DNA of 64,000 nt from the NCBI RefSeq assembly GCF_900112415.1, contig NZ_FOLV01000005.1:124001-188000 (forward strand), given 5' to 3'. Source of the DNA: Bacillus sp. 491mf. Its GTDB lineage: Bacteria; Bacillota; Bacilli; Bacillales; Bacillaceae_G. The notes under the pieces were generated by a model, which worked only from the letters and a program-made list of their open reading frames with translations, was not told where the DNA came from and made no database searches. The first letter of the stretch is position 1. Each line of letters starts with the position of its first letter. Shown here one piece after another: positions 61,348-64,000 of the stretch. Made by a program: the position numbers and the translations under genes.

Positions 61348-61905
61348 TTATACCATATTTTTTGCTTGTTGTAATACTTGTTGCATTTGTTCTAACGTCA
61401 TTTCGTCAGATTGTAACGAAGACAAAAGCTGTTTTAGCTCCTGCATTTTCTGTTGTTCTTCTAATGTTGTCACGTCAAATGCAAGAGGAACATGTTTTAT
61501 TCTTACATTTGCTTGTTCAAATAACTCAAGTGCATACGGATGATTTTTATAATCTTGTGCGTAATACACGGCTGTAATACCACTTTGGATAATCGCCTTA
61601 CAGCAATGTAAACATGGAAAATGGGTGACATAAATTTCTGCGCCATCCGTTTTCGCACCAAATTTCGCGCATTGCAGCAATGCATTCATTTCTGCATGAA
61701 TTGTACGCACACAATGATTATCGATCACATAACACCCTTCATCTATACAATGCACACCGCCGGCAATCGACCCATTATAGCCACCAGCAATAATCCGCTT
61801 ATCACGCACGATTGTCGCGCCAACTGCAAGCCTTGTACACGTACTGCGAAGTGATAATAAATGACTTTGTGTCATAAAATATTGATCCCAAGAAACTCGT
61901 TCCAT
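61348..61905 (-). CDS. comEB: dCMP deaminase-like protein ComEB
   Basis: The 185-residue zinc deaminase has TIHAEMNA (His and catalytic Glu) and PCLHCCKAI (two Cys ligands). It resembles late competence ComEB. The C-terminus is about 40 residues of helix beyond the B. subtilis length as I remember it. ATG 61905 behind AGGTGA is chosen over a GTG three codons upstream. Confidence 0.94.
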   Translation of the reverse strand: MERVSWDQYFMTQSHLLSLRSTCTRLAVGATIVRDKRIIAGGYNGSIAGGVHCIDEGCYVIDNHCVRTIHAEMNALLQCAKFGAKTDGAEIYVTHFPCLHCCKAIIQSGITAVYYAQDYKNHPYALELFEQANVRIKHVPLAFDVTTLEEQQKMQELKQLLSSLQSDEMTLEQMQQVLQQAKNMV

Positions 61906-61971
61906 TATCTTCACCTACTTTTTAATCTGCTTATAGTTTAGCGAAATAAGAAAAAAGCCGTCAATGTTTAT

Positions 61972-62571
61972 TTAGTGAACAATTATCTCATCTTTTATTT
62001 TTTCCAGTGATTTTTCACCAATTCCATCGACCTCTAATAAATCTTCTACTTTTTGAAAGGGGCCATGCTGCTCACGATACTTGATAATATTTTCTGCTTT
62101 TCTAGGACCAATGCCCGATATTTTTTCAAGCTGTTCCTTTGTCGCTATGTTTATTTGTATTTTTCCATCTGACAAAGGTGCTCCATTCGCAAGGGCTTCT
62201 CCTTTTTTGGGTACATAAATCAGCATTTGATCTTGGACAAGCTGCGCTAAATTTACTTTTGTTATATCCGCTTCTGGTAAGAAACCTCCCGCCTTTTCAA
62301 CAGCATCTTTCACTCGCGCCCCGCTTTGTAATTCATATACTCCTTCATGATTTACAGCTCCTTTCGTATCAACAAGAATCGTTTTTGATTGCAATTTAGA
62401 TTCCGTTCCCTTTGTTTTTTCCTTTTTTTCTTCCATTTTCGCATTCGCATTCGCTTCCACTTTCATTACCGCTTGTTTTTGTCCATCTTTTGTTTGCCAT
62501 AAAAATAAAATAATGACAATACCAATTGCTGCAAATAAAACGAACCACTTTCTTGGCAAATTCATCATCAT
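61972..62571 (-). CDS. comEA: competence DNA receptor ComEA
   Basis: The 199-residue membrane-bound protein has one N-terminal anchor (about 10-25), a charged linker, an SLBB domain (about 65-120) and a helix-hairpin-helix DNA-binding domain (INIATKEQLEKISGIGPRKAENII, about 140-199). It binds incoming DNA. It is divergent from comER. I saw no clear ComK box (AAAA-N5-TTTT pair) in the 79-bp gap. Confidence 0.93.
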   Translation of the reverse strand: MMMNLPRKWFVLFAAIGIVIILFLWQTKDGQKQAVMKVEANANAKMEEKKEKTKGTESKLQSKTILVDTKGAVNHEGVYELQSGARVKDAVEKAGGFLPEADITKVNLAQLVQDQMLIYVPKKGEALANGAPLSDGKIQINIATKEQLEKISGIGPRKAENIIKYREQHGPFQKVEDLLEVDGIGEKSLEKIKDEIIVH

Positions 62572-62650
62572 TTTGCACCTCTAATTCATAAATTCAAAAT
62601 AAACTTCATATTGTTTAGGAGAAAGATGTTACGAAGGAGGGGATGAAACA

Positions 62651-63475
62651 TTGAACATAGGAATAATAGGAACAGGGAATATGGGGAATATACTTATTGA
62701 TGCATGCATCGAAGCCCGCGCTGTCAAACCTTCGTGTCTTACTATTATTAATCGTACTTTCGCAAAAGCATATCATATAAAAGAGAAGTATCCTTCAATT
62801 CATATAGCCAAAACAATTCAAGAAGTAATCGGACGTTCTGAACTGATTTTTATTTGTGTAAAACCATTAGACATACATCCTATTTTGACAAAGCATGCTT
62901 CAATTCTTACTAACGATAAATGTCTAATCTCCATTACAAGTCCCATATCTACTGAACAATTAGAAACGATCGTTTCTTGTCATGTTGCTCGTATGATTCC
63001 AAGTATTACAAATCGCGCATTAGCCGGGGTCTCTCTATGCACATTCGGGAAAAACTGCTCGCAAGAATGGCAAAAGCAGATACTGAACTTGTTTCAAAAA
63101 ATCTCTAAACCTACCATCATTGATGAAAATATCACAAGAGTAGCATCCGATATCGCAAGCTGCGGCCCGGCATTTTTCAGCTACTTATTACAACGTTTTA
63201 TTGACGCATCTGTAGAGGAAACAAATATTACACGTGAAGAAGCTACAGTTTTAACGAGTGAAATGATTATTGGAATGGGGAAACTGCTAGAAAAACAAAT
63301 TTTCACCTTGCCGACTTTACAGGAAAAAGTTTGTGTAAAAGGAGGAATTACAGGCGAAGGGATTCGCGTTTTAGAAGAACATATTGGAGATACATTTAAC
63401 AAGGTGTTAAAACGAACACATGAAAAATACGAAGAGGATGTAGAGCACATCGAACAGCAATTTCATAAACATTAA
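62651..63475 (+). CDS. comER: ComER, pyrroline-5-carboxylate reductase-like
   Basis: The 274-residue protein has the NAD(P)-binding loop GIIGTGNMGN and a C-terminal ProC-like domain (GPAFFSYLLQRFIDA and VKGGITGEGI). In Bacillus it is divergent from comE and affects sporulation and competence. The start is TTG behind GAAGGAGGGG; no ATG is in frame. Confidence 0.9.
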   Translation: MNIGIIGTGNMGNILIDACIEARAVKPSCLTIINRTFAKAYHIKEKYPSIHIAKTIQEVIGRSELIFICVKPLDIHPILTKHASILTNDKCLISITSPISTEQLETIVSCHVARMIPSITNRALAGVSLCTFGKNCSQEWQKQILNLFQKISKPTIIDENITRVASDIASCGPAFFSYLLQRFIDASVEETNITREEATVLTSEMIIGMGKLLEKQIFTLPTLQEKVCVKGGITGEGIRVLEEHIGDTFNKVLKRTHEKYEEDVEHIEQQFHKH

Positions 63476-63540
63476 TATATCTTTTACGACAAAAACAACT
63501 ATATTCCTTCATAAAGCATTTTATTTTTTACTATTTAATA

Positions 63541-63571
63541 AAAAAAAGCAACCATTCGGTTGCTTTTTTTA
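63541..63571. terminator. bidirectional terminator between comER and yqeM
   Basis: A perfect 13-bp stem AAAAAAAGCAACC / GGTTGCTTTTTTT with loop ATTC lies between convergent genes. Confidence 0.92.
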
Positions 63572-64000
63572 TTATGCATTCTTTGTAGCCACAAAGAAAA
63601 TTCGCTCTGTTTGTTCTGTGACTTCCATTCTTTCAAAGTCTCCCGTTACACGAAGAACGGTAAAACCAGCTGCTTCAAGCCAATTTGTCAGCTCCTCAAC
63701 AGGATATGTACGCTGCATATGCAATTCATCAAATCGATGATACACATCTTCTTCTTCATCTCGTACAAAAAATGTCAAATCATGCTCCACACTGTTTGGC
63801 ACCTCACCTGGGAAACAGTTCCAAATAAGCGAGATTTCATCTTCATTCATTGTGTACGTTTCATTTTGAAATACGTGATGAATTTTATAAAGAGAGTGCA
63901 CATCAAATAAAAACAAACCATCTGGGCGCAAATGATGATACACACGTCGAAATGTCTCTCGAATGCCCTCTTCTTCTAGTACATAATTTAAAGAATCACA
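63572..64000 (-). CDS. yqeM: SAM-dependent methyltransferase (YqeM-like), N-terminus off window
   Basis: The C-terminal 142 codons are present and the frame is open to base 64000. The visible part starts DSLNYVLEEEGIRETFRRVY, continues with HHLRPDGLFLFDVHS (motif of class I methyltransferases) and ends complete. It fits YqeM, next to comER in Bacillus. The SAM-binding glycine loop would be in the missing N-terminus. Confidence 0.85.
   Translation of the reverse strand, partial: CDSLNYVLEEEGIRETFRRVYHHLRPDGLFLFDVHSLYKIHHVFQNETYTMNEDEISLIWNCFPGEVPNSVEHDLTFFVRDEEEDVYHRFDELHMQRTYPVEELTNWLEAAGFTVLRVTGDFERMEVTEQTERIFFVATKNA

Noticed and set aside
62572-62650. ComK box in the comEA/comER gap
   Set aside because: Isolated A and T runs are present, but no pair of AAAA-N5-TTTT motifs at the expected spacing.

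Overview
The window is a chromosomal segment of a low-GC, endospore-forming Firmicute. Gene content and order (pst operon, pbpA, sodA, ispG/zur, nfo, cshB, ispH, sigA/dnaG, recO/era/cdd, pgpH/phoH/yqfD/yqfC, the hrcA-grpE-dnaK-dnaJ operon, lepA, gpr, rpsT, holA, comE) match the Bacillus core around sigA. Protein sequences (SodA, IspG, IspH, a VrrA/YqfQ-type protein, znuCB next to zur, deoC beside mtaB) point to the Bacillus cereus group. The divergence of several proteins from the remembered B. anthracis forms suggests an outlying member such as B. cytotoxicus; that last step is inference.

Layout. 1-3100: a nucleotidyltransferase fused to a degenerate phosphohexomutase domain (cut by the window edge) and a family 4 glycosyltransferase. 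3559-7914: phoU and pstBACS for high-affinity phosphate uptake, with a clear four-repeat Pho box ahead of pstS. 8505-13324: pbpA, an MFS transporter, sodA and a CAU tRNA. 13533-24353: envelope and isoprenoid genes (ispG, ispH), a Zur-controlled zinc operon, DNA repair and an RNA helicase. 24580-34656: yqfO/trmK, cccA, the yqxD-dnaG-sigA macromolecular-synthesis operon, ppsR-ccpN and recO-yqzL-era. 34649-41933: cdd, dgkA, ybeY, pgpH, phoH, sporulation genes yqfD/yqfC with a small membrane-protein ORF between them, yqeY and rpsU. 42601-52965: deoC, mtaB, rsmE, prmA and the CIRCE-controlled heat-shock operon, then hemW. 53184-64000: lepA, yqxA, gpr, rpsT, holA, yqzM, comEC/EB/EA, comER and a partial yqeM methyltransferase. 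There is no prophage, insertion sequence, CRISPR array or rRNA.

The feature that ordinary annotation does not explain is a dense set of non-coding intergenic repeats. Family A (eight copies, about 180-240 bp) has an AT-rich end, near-perfect 18-bp terminal inverted repeats in the best copy, and a conserved two-stem core. Family B (at least six clear copies plus fragments, about 120-150 bp) has fixed boxes joined by two hairpins whose stem sequences change completely between copies while pairing is kept. Family C is a tandem pair of long hairpins after deoC. A and B repeatedly abut each other and lie in promoters (pstS, gpr/rpsT, hrcA, glycosyltransferase). They may belong to the known bcr1-bcr18 repeats of the B. 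cereus group or be a further family; that cannot be decided from sequence alone.

Several starts were moved inward from the longest reading frame because the upstream part runs through repeats or because a good ribosome-binding site sits at an internal start. Four genes below 60 codons were added or corrected by eye: yqzL, yqzM, rpsU and the 45-codon ORF between yqfC and yqfD.
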